Shown: positions 1 through 8,978, counted from the stretch's first letter. The stretch is 64,000 bases of DNA from JAWLGZ01 sp041690635 (GCA_041690635.1 JAWLGZ010000004.1:476783-540782); one strand, 5' to 3'. Notes: generated from the letters alone by a model not told the origin. Made by a program: numbers and translations.

Positions 1-337
1 TGCAGATCAGGCCACCGGGACGGAGCACATGCGCCATGCTCTGCAGGGTGACCCAGAAAAACTCGATATGCTCGAATGCCTGCCCCGAGATCACCACATC
101 CTGGCTGGCGGCGGGAATGCCGTCCCACCGGTAGGGTTCAGGCAACACCTTGTCCACATTCCGTCCGGGCGCGAGGTCGACCCCCGTGTATCGCCAGGCG
201 GGATCATCGAACAGCGGCCGATAACTGCCGTTCACATCCATACTGCCCAAGTCGAGAATCGACAGCGGCGTGCCGCGCCGCTCCGCAAGGTGTTCGCGGA
301 CAAACTCCCGCATTTTGTCGAGCGAACTCTGATGCAT
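1..337 (-). CDS. Class I SAM-dependent methyltransferase, partial (C-terminus off the window)
   Basis: The reading frame begins at ATG 335-337 and runs off the left edge, giving about 112 residues. It shows a Rossmann methyltransferase pattern: ILDLGSMDVNGSY as a motif I-like SAM loop near residue 27, YTGVDLAPG as the acidic end of strand 2, and ISGQAFEHIEF followed by LRPGGLI as the post-motif region of type-11 methyltransferases. The start lies 3 bases after the stop of the upstream acyltransferase gene, so the two are probably cotranscribed with the Wzt/Wzm exporter genes. In that setting it may methylate a glycan or lipid, but the substrate cannot be read from the sequence. The glycine-rich loop is atypical (DLGSMD rather than DxGxGxG). 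Confidence 0.75.
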   Translation of the reverse strand, partial: MHQSSLDKMREFVREHLAERRGTPLSILDLGSMDVNGSYRPLFDDPAWRYTGVDLAPGRNVDKVLPEPYRWDGIPAASQDVVISGQAFEHIEFFWVTLQSMAHVLRPGGLIC

Positions 338-340
338 CGT

Positions 341-1267
341 TCAATTCCCGTGGGCGGTCGAAGCCGGCCGCCAGAACGCCTTGAGTGATTGCCACAGCCA
401 CCACTGCTCCGGGTGACTCCGAATCTGCTCCTCGACGGGTTCAAAAACCCTGCGCAAGAGCGTGTCCTCGTCCTGTCCCGCCGGGTCGATGGCCGGCAGC
501 ACCCGTCCGCCGAGTCTTCCCGCCCCCTCCTCCAGGGCAAAATAGGGTACCAGAAGTGCCCCGGTCCGCTGCGCCAGCCGCACGGTTCCGATCGCAAGCC
601 GCGCCGTGCCACCCAGAAAGGGGAACTCCTGCGCCGCTTCGTTCCGCCCCGGCGGCGCATCGACGATCACGATCAGGATCTCCCGGCGGTTCAGCACGCG
701 GTACAGCCGACGCAGTGAATCACTCTTCTGGATCATCTCCCCGCCCATCAGCCGCTGCATCTGCCGCAACTTGAAGGCGAGAAAATGCCGCTCCTCAGGG
801 GGCAGATGCGGACCGCTGATATCCGCCGTCAGACAGCTCGTGCGGGTACCCAGTGCGCCGAGCGCCATCGCCGGCATGATCAGGCGACCGAAATGGGCCG
901 AGTAGAAGATGACGGGACGCCCCGAGGCTACCGCCCGCTCGAGGTGTTCCACCCCTTCCAGGCGGATATATCGGTGGACATTGTCCGCCCGCATCCAGCA
1001 CAGCCGGTAGACATCGAGCACCTCGCGCGCCAGCATCCCCTGCTGCGACAGAACCAGCGACCGCCGCCGTTCGGGCGACAACCCGGTGAGGACCCGGCCC
1101 AGGTCGGCGCAGGCCCCCTCCAGCCGTGCCGGATGACGCAGCGCCGCGCGCACCCCCCATACGGTGGCGATGCGGTACGCCAGCCGCGAAGGCAGTCGCG
1201 CCAACAGCGGGTAGTACAGCCTGTAGCGGAAAAAAAGCCGCAGCCGATTGCGGGTAAGGGCCATCAC
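341..1267 (-). CDS. LpxL/HtrB-like lysophospholipid acyltransferase family protein
   Basis: The 308-residue protein has the length and layout of the lipid A late acyltransferase family: a basic, hydrophobic N-terminus (RNRLRLFFRYRLYYPLL), a central block RPVIFYSAHFGRLIM, the segment VIVDAPPG, and a Trp-rich C-terminus (PEQWWLWQSLKAFW). Family members transfer an acyl chain to a glycolipid at the inner membrane using a His-x4-Asp/Glu pair. Here the His of SAHFGRLIM is followed five residues later by Ile, so the acidic partner is absent at its usual place. The gene overlaps the stop of the Wzt gene by 4 bases, indicating translational coupling. It could modify the lipid anchor of the exported glycan, act on another acceptor, or be catalytically altered. 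Confidence 0.75.
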   Translation of the reverse strand: MMALTRNRLRLFFRYRLYYPLLARLPSRLAYRIATVWGVRAALRHPARLEGACADLGRVLTGLSPERRRSLVLSQQGMLAREVLDVYRLCWMRADNVHRYIRLEGVEHLERAVASGRPVIFYSAHFGRLIMPAMALGALGTRTSCLTADISGPHLPPEERHFLAFKLRQMQRLMGGEMIQKSDSLRRLYRVLNRREILIVIVDAPPGRNEAAQEFPFLGGTARLAIGTVRLAQRTGALLVPYFALEEGAGRLGGRVLPAIDPAGQDEDTLLRRVFEPVEEQIRSHPEQWWLWQSLKAFWRPASTAHGN

Positions 1268-2451
1268 CCCCCCCAGGTGTGGGGCAACCGGCAGACCCCG
1301 ACCTCACGCCCCTCGTGGCGGACCGAAAACGGCAACACATCCTCGCGCTTGTCGTGGATATGGATGCCCTCTGCATCGAGCAGGTAAAGATAGAAACTGA
1401 ACTGGCCGGAGAGCAACTGCAGGTCCGGCAGCCGGAGCCTGATACCCAGAGTGCCGTCATCCTGGCGCTGTAGCCGAACCCCGTCGATCTCGGTACTGCT
1501 GCCATAGACGTGCAGGTTGTCGTTGCGCATGATGACAACCGCCAGGCTCAGGTCCGACTCCCCCAGCGTGGCGCTTTCCACCCGTACGGTCAGTTCCAGG
1601 TCGTCACCGGGCGAGATGTGACACGTGCCGTCGTAACCGTGCAGTGCGGCGTCCGAAATCACCGCCTCGGGAGCATCAACCGCTACCGCCCGCGCCGTGC
1701 CGGCTACCGAAGTCGCCGGACGCTTGTCCAGCAATCGGCTGTGATCGAGATAGGACTCGACCGCCTCATCGGCACTCCCCAGAAACCGGGGTTTCCCGCC
1801 GTCCAGCCACAACACCCGGTTGCACAGGGACTTCACCTGATAAAGGTTGTGCGAACAGAACACCACCGTTTTGCCTGCATCGACAAAACCACGGATTCGG
1901 CTCAGACTTTTTTTCTGGAAGTGCTGATCCCCGACCGACAACGCTTCGTCGATGATCAGAATATCGGGGTCCACCGATGTCACCACGGCAAAGGCAAGCC
2001 GTACGTACATCCCGGAGGAGTAGGTCTTCACCGGACGGTGCACCGCATCACCCAGTTCGGAGAACTCGATGATCTCCGGCATCCGCTCCCGAATCTCCGC
2101 CGCGCTCAGGCCGAGCATGGCGCAGCCGATCCGCACGTTGTCGATCCCGCTGAACTCCGGGTGAAAACCGGAGCCCAGCTCCAGAATGGCGGAGACGCGG
2201 CCCTTGACCTCCAACGAGCCGGTGGTGGGCTGCAGGGTCCCGGCAAGCAGTTTCAGCAGGGTGCTCTTGCCGGCGCCGTTGGCCCCGATCACCCCCAGCG
2301 TACCGCCCCGCTCCAGCCGGAAATTCACGCCGTTCAGCACCCACATCATCTGGTGCAACGGGCGTCGGAAGATCATCTCCTTGAGGCTGTCGACCGGGCG
2401 GGCATAGTGCCGATAGCCCTTGCCCAGGTTGTCCGCGTCGATGGCGATCAC
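1264..2451 (-). CDS. wzt: Polysaccharide/O-antigen export ABC transporter ATPase (Wzt type)
   Basis: The 395-residue protein is the nucleotide-binding subunit of an ABC exporter for lipid-linked polysaccharide. It has Walker A GANGAGKSTLL near residue 57, the YSSGM signature that replaces LSGGQ in the Wzt/KpsT/TagH group, Walker B DILIIDEALSVGD and the switch His in FCSHN. Residues after about 250 form an extra beta-rich domain (for example ISPGDDLELTVRV and SGQFSFYLYLLD), matching the Wzt C-terminal domain that recognises the finished O-antigen. It overlaps the permease gene upstream and the acyltransferase gene downstream by 4 bases each. The start is the first ATG, which lies in the 4-base overlap with the permease stop. 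Closely related exporters move teichoic acid or capsule, so the exact cargo is open. Confidence 0.9.
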   Translation of the reverse strand: MIAIDADNLGKGYRHYARPVDSLKEMIFRRPLHQMMWVLNGVNFRLERGGTLGVIGANGAGKSTLLKLLAGTLQPTTGSLEVKGRVSAILELGSGFHPEFSGIDNVRIGCAMLGLSAAEIRERMPEIIEFSELGDAVHRPVKTYSSGMYVRLAFAVVTSVDPDILIIDEALSVGDQHFQKKSLSRIRGFVDAGKTVVFCSHNLYQVKSLCNRVLWLDGGKPRFLGSADEAVESYLDHSRLLDKRPATSVAGTARAVAVDAPEAVISDAALHGYDGTCHISPGDDLELTVRVESATLGESDLSLAVVIMRNDNLHVYGSSTEIDGVRLQRQDDGTLGIRLRLPDLQLLSGQFSFYLYLLDAEGIHIHDKREDVLPFSVRHEGREVGVCRLPHTWGG

Positions 2452-3227
2452 AGCAGGTCCTTGGCGCGGTCAACGGTGGCGTCGAAGAAGCGGCGGGAGA
2501 GCAGAAGCAGAACGACGGCCCCGGCCAGCACAACATAGAAGCCGGCCGGCGGCGCGGCGCCCTCGAGGATGACCGCCCGGTAGGCGGAGACCAGATGGTA
2601 GAACGGATTCAGCTCGAAAACGAGCGAGTACCCCTCCGGCACCTGGCTCACGGGGTAGAGTATGGGGGTGGCAAAAAAAAGCAGGGTGAGCAGCAGATTC
2701 AGCAGTTGCCCGAGGTCCCGCAGAAACACGGTGAGGGTGCTCACCAGCCAGGCCACGGCCAGACTGAGCAGTAACCGGCAGAGGATCAGGAGTGGCAGCA
2801 GCAAAACCCAGAAGCTGAGCCCGCCGCCGAGCAGCAGCACCGCCACCAGCAGCAGACCGAGCCCGATCGCCTCGGTGACCACCGAACTCAGCGTCACCAC
2901 GACCGGAAACACCGCCGGCGGGGTCAGCACCCGCTGCAGGAGTTGCCGGTTGCTGGTGAGCGAGTTCGCGCCCCGCTCCACCGACTCCCGAAACGCAGTA
3001 TAGGGCATCAATCCCGCCATCAGATAGAGGGCGAAACCGAGGGTATCCCCCCCGGGCACGAACCGCACCTGCAACACCACCCCGAAAACGAAGGTGTAGA
3101 TGGCAAGCAGGAAGGCGGGCTGGATCACCAGCCACCCCCACCCCAGCACCGACCCGGTGGTACGCTGCCGGATCTCGCGGGCGGTCAGCAGCAGGACGGC
3201 CTGCCCCGGAAGGGCAAATCCCCTCAT
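2448..3227 (-). CDS. wzm: Polysaccharide export ABC transporter permease (Wzm type)
   Basis: The ABC-2 type permease has about 259 residues and six predicted membrane spans. Features include TAREIRQRTTGSVLGWGWLVIQP near the N-terminus (an amphipathic entry helix followed by the first span), several Leu/Val-rich spans and the ELNPFYHLVSAYRAVILEG motif before the last spans, which is typical of Wzm/KpsM/TagG. I chose ATG 3225-3227. The frame is open further upstream, but that would overlap the parvulin gene and exceed the family's usual 255-270 residues. It pairs with the Wzt ATPase through a 4-base overlap and would form the channel that flips undecaprenyl-linked glycan across the inner membrane. 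Confidence 0.88.
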   Translation of the reverse strand: MRGFALPGQAVLLLTAREIRQRTTGSVLGWGWLVIQPAFLLAIYTFVFGVVLQVRFVPGGDTLGFALYLMAGLMPYTAFRESVERGANSLTSNRQLLQRVLTPPAVFPVVVTLSSVVTEAIGLGLLLVAVLLLGGGLSFWVLLLPLLILCRLLLSLAVAWLVSTLTVFLRDLGQLLNLLLTLLFFATPILYPVSQVPEGYSLVFELNPFYHLVSAYRAVILEGAAPPAGFYVVLAGAVVLLLLSRRFFDATVDRAKDLL

Positions 3228-3255
3228 CGGTAGTTCTTCAGGCGCTCGGCACCGG

Positions 3256-4209
3256 CTATTCGGCAGACTCCGGCTCCCCGGTCCCCTTGTCCGTTCCGAT
3301 GCCCATCTCGGCACGCTTCCTGGCCACGTAATCCTCGAAAATATCCTCATAGAGCAGCGGCTCGGAGGACGTCTTCAGTCGGTCCACATATTCCTGGCGC
3401 CGATTTTGCCGGTAGTCGGTCTCCAGCTTCTGGATAATCCCCGCACTGACCTCTTCGAACGGCTTCAACTCCCCCTCCTGCCGCGCATGGAGTTTGAGGA
3501 TATGGAATCCGAAATCGGACTGGACGATGTCGCTGATTGCGCCCGGCTCGGTCATGGCGAAAGCGGCCTCCTCGAAGGCCTTCACCATCCGCCCCTTCGG
3601 GAAATAACCCAGGTCACCGTTGTTGCGCTTCGCCGACGGGTCCTCGGAGTGCTCAGCCGCCAGCGTCCCGAACTCCTCCCCGGCCAGCGCGCGCTCACGC
3701 AGCTTCGCAATCAGCTCGCGGGCCTCGGCCTCGGAGCGCACCTCACCAGTGCGGTCCTTCGTGCGCACGAGGATATGGGAGGCGTGAACCATGGTCTGCG
3801 TCGAATACTCTTCCGGGTGCGCGATGTAATACTCCCGGGCGGCGGCGGACATATCCGGCACCGGCTCTTCATCCAGCGCCTGTCTCCGCAGACCAGCCAG
3901 GTACTCGTTAACCTTGGCCTCCATGATGGTCTGCCTCAGCGGGTCATCGGCCAACCCGAGCTTCCGCGCCTCCTGCGCCATCAGTTTGGTCATCAACTCC
4001 TTCTCCATTACCAACTTGACCTGTTCCGGGTTGGTGAAAAGCTTGTACTTGCTGGGGCCGGGCGCACCCACCAGCAGCGCCTCCATGTCGAGTACCGTAA
4101 TCTCGGCCGAATTGGAGGTGATGATGGCCGCATTGGGGGCGAGATCGTCGGCGGCGAACAGGGGGCTCGAAACAAACAGCAGTGCCGTCAGGACGGGACT
4201 CTTTCGCAT
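3256..4209 (-). CDS. Periplasmic peptidyl-prolyl cis-trans isomerase, parvulin type
   Basis: The 317-residue protein starts with a signal peptide (MRKSPVLTALLFVSSPLFA, cleavage after FAA). A helical chaperone-like segment follows (residues about 30-150, SurA/PrsA-like), then a parvulin domain with HASHILVRTKD, ANELIA-like helices, FGTLAAEHSEDPSAKRNNGDLG and FGFHILKL. I chose ATG 4207-4209 because it gives a clean signal peptide, although the frame stays open for another 90 codons. Parvulins catalyse prolyl isomerisation and help outer-membrane or exported proteins fold. The gene ends 28 bases before wzm and reads in the same direction. EpsD-type isomerases are often encoded in exopolysaccharide loci, which is a possible role here. 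Confidence 0.88.
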   Translation of the reverse strand: MRKSPVLTALLFVSSPLFAADDLAPNAAIITSNSAEITVLDMEALLVGAPGPSKYKLFTNPEQVKLVMEKELMTKLMAQEARKLGLADDPLRQTIMEAKVNEYLAGLRRQALDEEPVPDMSAAAREYYIAHPEEYSTQTMVHASHILVRTKDRTGEVRSEAEARELIAKLRERALAGEEFGTLAAEHSEDPSAKRNNGDLGYFPKGRMVKAFEEAAFAMTEPGAISDIVQSDFGFHILKLHARQEGELKPFEEVSAGIIQKLETDYRQNRRQEYVDRLKTSSEPLLYEDIFEDYVARKRAEMGIGTDKGTGEPESAE

Positions 4210-4405
4210 GGCTGAAACTCTCACTCCGTATCTCAATGACAGTCGTAAACGGCCCCACCGCATCCGGCTCTCGGGGAATTCCGGAAATAGACCGCTCACT
4301 CTGCCTTCTCTCGAAAGCGAAGTGAACTCTGGATGCCCCTTCAGGGCCAGTAAATGCGGTCGGGGAATGGAGCGGTATGCTAATAGTATCGGCCCCAAAA
4401 AAAAA

Positions 4406-4873
4406 GGTATGCGGAGCTGCAGCTCCGTCGCTGGTGTACTGTTCCATGCAGCGTGAACCTTACGAAGGGTAGCCAGCATGAGGGTTTTCCGCCATGGGCA
4501 GAACGCCTACCCCACAGGCAGTACAGAGGCCGAATTAGCAGGTCCCTTCCCCTTCAAGGGGAAGGACAGGATGGGGATGTGGCCGCCGAGGAGCATCAGC
4601 CACCGCAAGACGGCAAATAAGGTATCCGGAGCTGCAGTTCCGTCGCTGGTGTACTGTTCCACGCAGCGTGAACCTTATGACGGTAGCCAGCATGAGGGGT
4701 TTTCCGCCATGGGCAGAGCACCTACCCCACAGGCAGTACAGAGGCCGAATTAGCAGGTCCCTTCCCCTTCAAGGGGAAGGACAGGATGGGGATGGGTCGC
4801 CGAGGAGCACCAGCCACCGCAAGATGGTTGTGCCGGGCTCCGGGAATGTCTCATTAAGAGTGGAACAGTACAG
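4406..4873. repeat. Dispersed palindromic repeat, locus 1 (two 215-base direct units)
   Basis: Two direct copies begin at 4406 and 4621. Each has a segment GGAGCTGCAG(C/T)TCC, a GTGTACTGTTCCA(T/C)GCAGCGTG segment, a stretch ending in GGCAGTACAGAGGCCGAATTAGCAGG, and the palindromic core CCTTCCCCTT-C-AAGGGGAAGG followed by ACAGGATGGGGATG. The right edge, 4860-4873, reads GTGGAACAGTACAG, the reverse complement of CTGTACTGTTCCAC near 4434 and 4649. The locus is therefore bounded by inverted GTACTGTTCCAC-type ends. The same core recurs near 48.5, 51.7 and 63.6 kb. No protein-coding content is credible here; open frames through it are low-complexity read-through. Confidence 0.85.
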
Positions 4874-5035
4874 TAGTGGCAGAACGCACCTACCGGAAAG
4901 GCGGTCACGTTGCACTTGCCCGGCAGCTTTGTCATTCTGCGGTTGAACGACGCAGGCTGCCAAAGCCGAGGCGTGGGGGTTCGCCATTGAGAACTACACC
5001 CCGGCTTTTTCGAAGGCACACTCACCGAAGACGTT

Positions 5036-6853
5036 TTGCATGCGGTATCAGTGAACTACCTGCTTCTACTAACTCTCCCGGTGCTATTCACCGGCCACTC
5101 CGTGGCAGCACCGCTGTGCCCGCCAGCCAGTGCAAGTGAGGCGCTGAGCACAGCCCCCGTTTATATCGACTTGGCCCAATTGCTCCGCGACCGACTCGCA
5201 GGCATTGATTCACAAACATCCATCCCGAAAGAAACCGCCGCAATTCTGGAACAGCCGTTACGGATCCTGGACGTGGCGGAAAGGATATCAGTCCCCATCC
5301 CGACCGGCCCCGCCCCGGACCCCCATGCCACCATGCCGACCCGTCTCGCGGCCACTCTAAGCCGAGCCGACAAGGCGGTCACGGAGGCATTCGCTGGCCT
5401 GGGACCCGAGTGGAAAGACCGGCTGCGGCGCAGCTTTCCCGAACTGATCGAGGTCCTGGGCAAGGGCATTGAGCTGGATGAACCGGACTTGACGGATACC
5501 CTGAAAAGGGCTGCAGCGGATGTGGATTTCGCGGCATTGGGAACCGCCATGGATCACCTCACCGGATTCCTGGCGCCCGAATTCCTGTCGGACGTGGAGC
5601 AGTGGGCCGCCGGGCGCCCGGCCATTGCACATCCGCCCTGGCTGGAAGGGGTGGTCGAAGGTGAATTGCTCGGCGCCTGGGAGACACCCGCGGGGGCGGT
5701 GATCATCGGCGGCAAGGGGCCGAATTACTACTCCACACCGGCGGCCTTGATCATCGATTTGGGGGGCGATGACACCTATGTCGGAGCTGCCGCCGCCCCG
5801 CCCCTCGAATGGGCTCATGGCCGGATCACCTCCACCTATCCGCGTGTTTCCATGATCATTGATTTTTCAGGCAATGATCGCTATCTGGCCACCGGCCCGG
5901 TGGCTCAGGGTGCGGCCTTCATGGGGGTGGGCCTACTGGCGGATCTGCAAGGCAACGACGTTTACAGCGCCGGAGCCGTGGCCCAGGGAGCAGGTATCTT
6001 CGGCATCGGCATGCTCCTGGACGGCGGTGGCGATGACATCTACCGTGCCGGCCACCTGGCCCAGGGCGCGGCCCTGTTCGGTGAGGGGATATTGCTGGAT
6101 CGGTCTGGCAATGACCTCTATGTCGCCTCCCGGCTGGCACAAGGCTTCGGCGGCCCTCTGGGGCGCGGCTACCTGCACGACGTGGAGGGAGACGACTACT
6201 ACCGTGCCGGCGGTGAAACCCCATCCAGCTACGGTACGCCGGGACGATACCAGGCGTTTTCACAAGGCGTCGGGATGGGGCTGCGGCCGACCTTTCCTGG
6301 AGGGGTCGGGATTCTCAGGGACGATGACGGGAACGACCATTACCACGGCGACAACTTCTCGCAGGGGGTCGGTTACTTCTTCGGCTATGGCCGCCTGGAG
6401 GACGCCGGAGGTGATGATCGATATCGTGGTGGCCGATATTCCCAGGGAGCAGCCGCCCACCTGGGTGTCGGGCTACTGATCGACAGGCGTGGCGACGACC
6501 GTTACGAAGGGGCAATCGCGGCCAACCAAGGGGGGGCGTGGGATCTGTCGGTGGCGGCACTGGTGGATCTGGACGGAAACGACCACTACCAGGCAGGGGA
6601 TCTCAGTCTGGGCGCCGCCGCGCAGAATGCGATCGGCTTTTTTGTCGACGCAGCCGGCGAGGACCGCTACCTGGCGCCGAGGCACACCCTCGGTTATAGC
6701 GGCGCCGCCGACTACGAAGGGGGACGCAATGCCGGCAATATCGGTGCGTTCTTCGATTGTGGCGGACAGGACCATTACCCCGCCGACTCACCGAATCGAG
6801 GCAACGGCATTCGCTCGCCTACGGCCACGGGCGAATACTTTTTCGACCAATAG
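5036..6853 (+). CDS. Secreted repeat protein with GND-Y-x-x-G / AQG repeats, function unknown
   Basis: The 605-residue protein begins with a signal peptide (NYLLLLTLPVLFTGHSVAA). A mostly helical region spans residues 40-220. From about residue 225 to the end there are at least eleven imperfect repeats of 25-35 residues, built on a pattern of hydrophobic-x-D-x-x-G-(N/D)-D-x-Y-x-x-G followed by (A/S)QG-A-x-x-x-G-x-G, for example LLADLQGNDVYSAG and LLDGGGDDIYRAGHLAQG. Regular turns with GND/GDD suggest a stacked beta-solenoid, possibly calcium-binding like RTX repeats, though the spacing differs from RTX nonapeptides. The only start giving the full signal peptide is TTG at 5036; GTG 5051 is an alternative. 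It ends 4 bases before the convergent glycosyltransferase gene. I do not recognise a named family with confidence. Confidence 0.8.
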   Translation: MHAVSVNYLLLLTLPVLFTGHSVAAPLCPPASASEALSTAPVYIDLAQLLRDRLAGIDSQTSIPKETAAILEQPLRILDVAERISVPIPTGPAPDPHATMPTRLAATLSRADKAVTEAFAGLGPEWKDRLRRSFPELIEVLGKGIELDEPDLTDTLKRAAADVDFAALGTAMDHLTGFLAPEFLSDVEQWAAGRPAIAHPPWLEGVVEGELLGAWETPAGAVIIGGKGPNYYSTPAALIIDLGGDDTYVGAAAAPPLEWAHGRITSTYPRVSMIIDFSGNDRYLATGPVAQGAAFMGVGLLADLQGNDVYSAGAVAQGAGIFGIGMLLDGGGDDIYRAGHLAQGAALFGEGILLDRSGNDLYVASRLAQGFGGPLGRGYLHDVEGDDYYRAGGETPSSYGTPGRYQAFSQGVGMGLRPTFPGGVGILRDDDGNDHYHGDNFSQGVGYFFGYGRLEDAGGDDRYRGGRYSQGAAAHLGVGLLIDRRGDDRYEGAIAANQGGAWDLSVAALVDLDGNDHYQAGDLSLGAAAQNAIGFFVDAAGEDRYLAPRHTLGYSGAADYEGGRNAGNIGAFFDCGGQDHYPADSPNRGNGIRSPTATGEYFFDQ

Positions 6854-6857
6854 GCGG

Positions 6858-8018
6858 TCAGGCAAGCGCCTCTTCATACAGAGCAATAGTGCGCCTGGCC
6901 ACCGGCTCGATGTGGAACTCGCGCTCAAATCGGGACCGAGCCACTCTGCCCATGTCGGCGAGCCGATGGCGTAGATCACGTACCCGTTCCAACTGTTCGG
7001 CCAACACCTCAACATCACCAGGAGGGACCTTGAACCCGGTGATTTCAGGCTCCACCAGATCTCCGGCTCCAGAACCGGAGATATCCGAGATCAGGGCTGG
7101 TTTTCCCAAGCCCATGGCCTCGATCAACACCAGTCCGAAGGCCTCCCCCCGATCGAGCGATGGGAGACAAAGGAGATCCGATTCCATGATCAGTCGATTA
7201 CGCTGCGGATCATCCAGATAACCCGCCATTCGGATGCTCGAACTTCGCGGTCCCGCCTGAATGGCGGCCTGGATTCTCTCCCTCTCCTCCCCGTCGCCAA
7301 CAATAAGAAGCCCCACACCGGAAACACGATGCACAGCCTGTACCAGCGGCAAGTGCCCCTTGTACGCCGTCAAACGACCGACAATGACAAGCTTCAAACT
7401 ATCATCCGGGTCCCAGCGCGGCAGTGGCGTATTGGGGGAAGCCGGCAACAGGCGCTCCGGCGACAACCCCAACGGCACAACCCGGCATTTGGTTGACCAA
7501 TCCGACAACGCCGGGCTTGCGTCGAGATAGGCCTGCGACGTTGGAATGATGAACCGGGCGCGGGCCAGCAACGCCCGCTCGAAGGGTTGATAGGCCCGGT
7601 AAGCCAAGCCAAGGGCCTTCGAAGCCCCATCCGTCAGGACGTCCGAATGCCAATGAACAATGACGGGCGTAGAGAGGCGCCTGTTGGCCAGGAGCCAGAA
7701 GGCGGAAGGATTCGGCATATGGACATGAATCACGTCCGGGGCATAATCACGCAACATTCGTTGCATCACCCGGCCGAAGGTCGGGCTCACCGGTGCGTAA
7801 AGGACGCGCCCCCAGGTGGCAGCCCTCGTGACCAGAAGCTCATGGCCTTCACCGACCGAAAACGTCTCCTGGCGAGTGTGCAGTGCCTTGCGGTGCTCGT
7901 GCACCAAGGTCGCCGACTCAACCCCCAGGGAAGCGCAGGCCGCCATGAGGTCAAACTGGAAGTTCTCGATACCGCCTGCAAAGGGGGGAAAATACTTGCC
8001 GATGTGCAGTATGCGCAC
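6858..8018 (-). CDS. Glycosyltransferase family 4 (GT-B)
   Basis: The protein is 386 residues from GTG 8018, or 391 from TTG 8033. Its N-terminus VRILHIGKYFPPFAGGIENF is the classic start of GT4 enzymes, including the glycine-rich acceptor loop. The C-terminal donor domain has VIVGRLTAYKGHLPLVQAV and the E-x7-E-like motif GEAFGLVLIEAMGLGKPAL. Such retaining enzymes transfer a sugar from a nucleotide donor during lipopolysaccharide or capsule assembly on the cytoplasmic face. It is convergent with the secreted repeat protein (4-base gap) and divergent from the VanZ-like gene. Sugar and linkage cannot be predicted. I prefer the GTG start because it begins exactly at the family's first beta strand, but no strong ribosome binding site supports either choice. 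Confidence 0.88.
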   Translation of the reverse strand: MRILHIGKYFPPFAGGIENFQFDLMAACASLGVESATLVHEHRKALHTRQETFSVGEGHELLVTRAATWGRVLYAPVSPTFGRVMQRMLRDYAPDVIHVHMPNPSAFWLLANRRLSTPVIVHWHSDVLTDGASKALGLAYRAYQPFERALLARARFIIPTSQAYLDASPALSDWSTKCRVVPLGLSPERLLPASPNTPLPRWDPDDSLKLVIVGRLTAYKGHLPLVQAVHRVSGVGLLIVGDGEERERIQAAIQAGPRSSSIRMAGYLDDPQRNRLIMESDLLCLPSLDRGEAFGLVLIEAMGLGKPALISDISGSGAGDLVEPEITGFKVPPGDVEVLAEQLERVRDLRHRLADMGRVARSRFEREFHIEPVARRTIALYEEALA

Positions 8019-8054
8019 TGAATACCAACCCAAGTTGTAGAATTGCTGTAACCG

Positions 8055-8978
8055 ATGTCAACGCTGTCAAAAAACGGACTATTCTTCGGGACGCTCGCGG
8101 TCGTCTATTTCCTTGCCGTCAGCCTCGGCCATCTCGCCTTTTCCGAATGGCTGGTGAAACAGCGCGTGGGACCGTTTGGCCCCATGTCATTTCAGGACTT
8201 CGTGCCCTATTTGGCAGTTCTGGGCGCTCTTCTCCTGGGCGGCAGGGTCATTGCAGACCTCCGTGCAGCCAATGCCCCCCGGCGTTTGGCCCTGTTCTGG
8301 GGATTCTGGCTGCTGTGCGTATTCATGGTGGATCGATACCTCACCTACTCGGTCAACGAGTATGCCCACTACCCGCAGTATGCCCTGCTGGCCTGGTTGC
8401 TGGCACGCGCCATGGATCCGGACAAGAGACGAATGTGGGCAGGCCGGATTCTGTTCTGGACGACCCTGCTGGGCATCATCGACGAAACACAGCAGTACCT
8501 TTGGCTGGCGCCGAGTCATGGTGCCTACCTGGATATCAATGACTTCCTTGTGAACCTCCTGGGCGCGGCAGCGGGGGTAATGCTCTATTACGGCCGTGAG
8601 GTCGGCGCAACATCCTCGAAAGCAAAGGGCCGCCCCTGGACTGAAGCGGGCGTTTCCCTCCTGCTTGCCGCAGTGCTGGGCATGGGACTGATCACCGGCC
8701 GGCTGGCGCTAACCCCAAATGAAGAGGTACCACCCGGCGGAATAGCCTACGGGGATGATGGCTGGACCATCTACCTGGAACGGCTCCCCGACACCTATGG
8801 AAGCTGGAACAAGGGGCCATATCGGGGACGGTACTGGATCTTGCCCCCGGCGCAAGGAGCAATCCTGCTTCTCTTATCAGGGTTCCTCTTCACCCGGCTG
8901 GCGCAGCACCGCCCTCGTCAGTCGGAACCGCCGCGCACAGACCCGAGCTCTTGCAACAGATCCCTGGCGACGCGGTGA
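8055..8978 (+). CDS. VanZ-like integral membrane protein
   Basis: The 307-residue protein has about six hydrophobic spans. The central part (residues 95-180) matches the VanZ-like pattern, with NEYAHYPQYALLAWLLARA, then IIDETQQYLWLAPSHGAYLDINDFLVNLLGAAAG. The conserved E-x-x-H and the acidic D-x-x-D-F-L-x-N motif are typical of the family. VanZ-like proteins are inner-membrane proteins whose biochemical role is unsettled outside glycopeptide resistance; they commonly lie near envelope polysaccharide genes. The start ATG at 8055 lies 36 bases from the divergent GT4 start. Its 3' end overlaps the convergent TPR membrane protein gene by 61 bases, a real tail-to-tail overlap because both C-termini are plausible. 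Confidence 0.82.
   Translation: MSTLSKNGLFFGTLAVVYFLAVSLGHLAFSEWLVKQRVGPFGPMSFQDFVPYLAVLGALLLGGRVIADLRAANAPRRLALFWGFWLLCVFMVDRYLTYSVNEYAHYPQYALLAWLLARAMDPDKRRMWAGRILFWTTLLGIIDETQQYLWLAPSHGAYLDINDFLVNLLGAAAGVMLYYGREVGATSSKAKGRPWTEAGVSLLLAAVLGMGLITGRLALTPNEEVPPGGIAYGDDGWTIYLERLPDTYGSWNKGPYRGRYWILPPAQGAILLLLSGFLFTRLAQHRPRQSEPPRTDPSSCNRSLATR

Noticed and set aside
3228..3350. A longer N-terminus for the wzm permease
   Set aside because: It would overlap the parvulin gene in another frame and is polar and Arg-rich, unlike family members.
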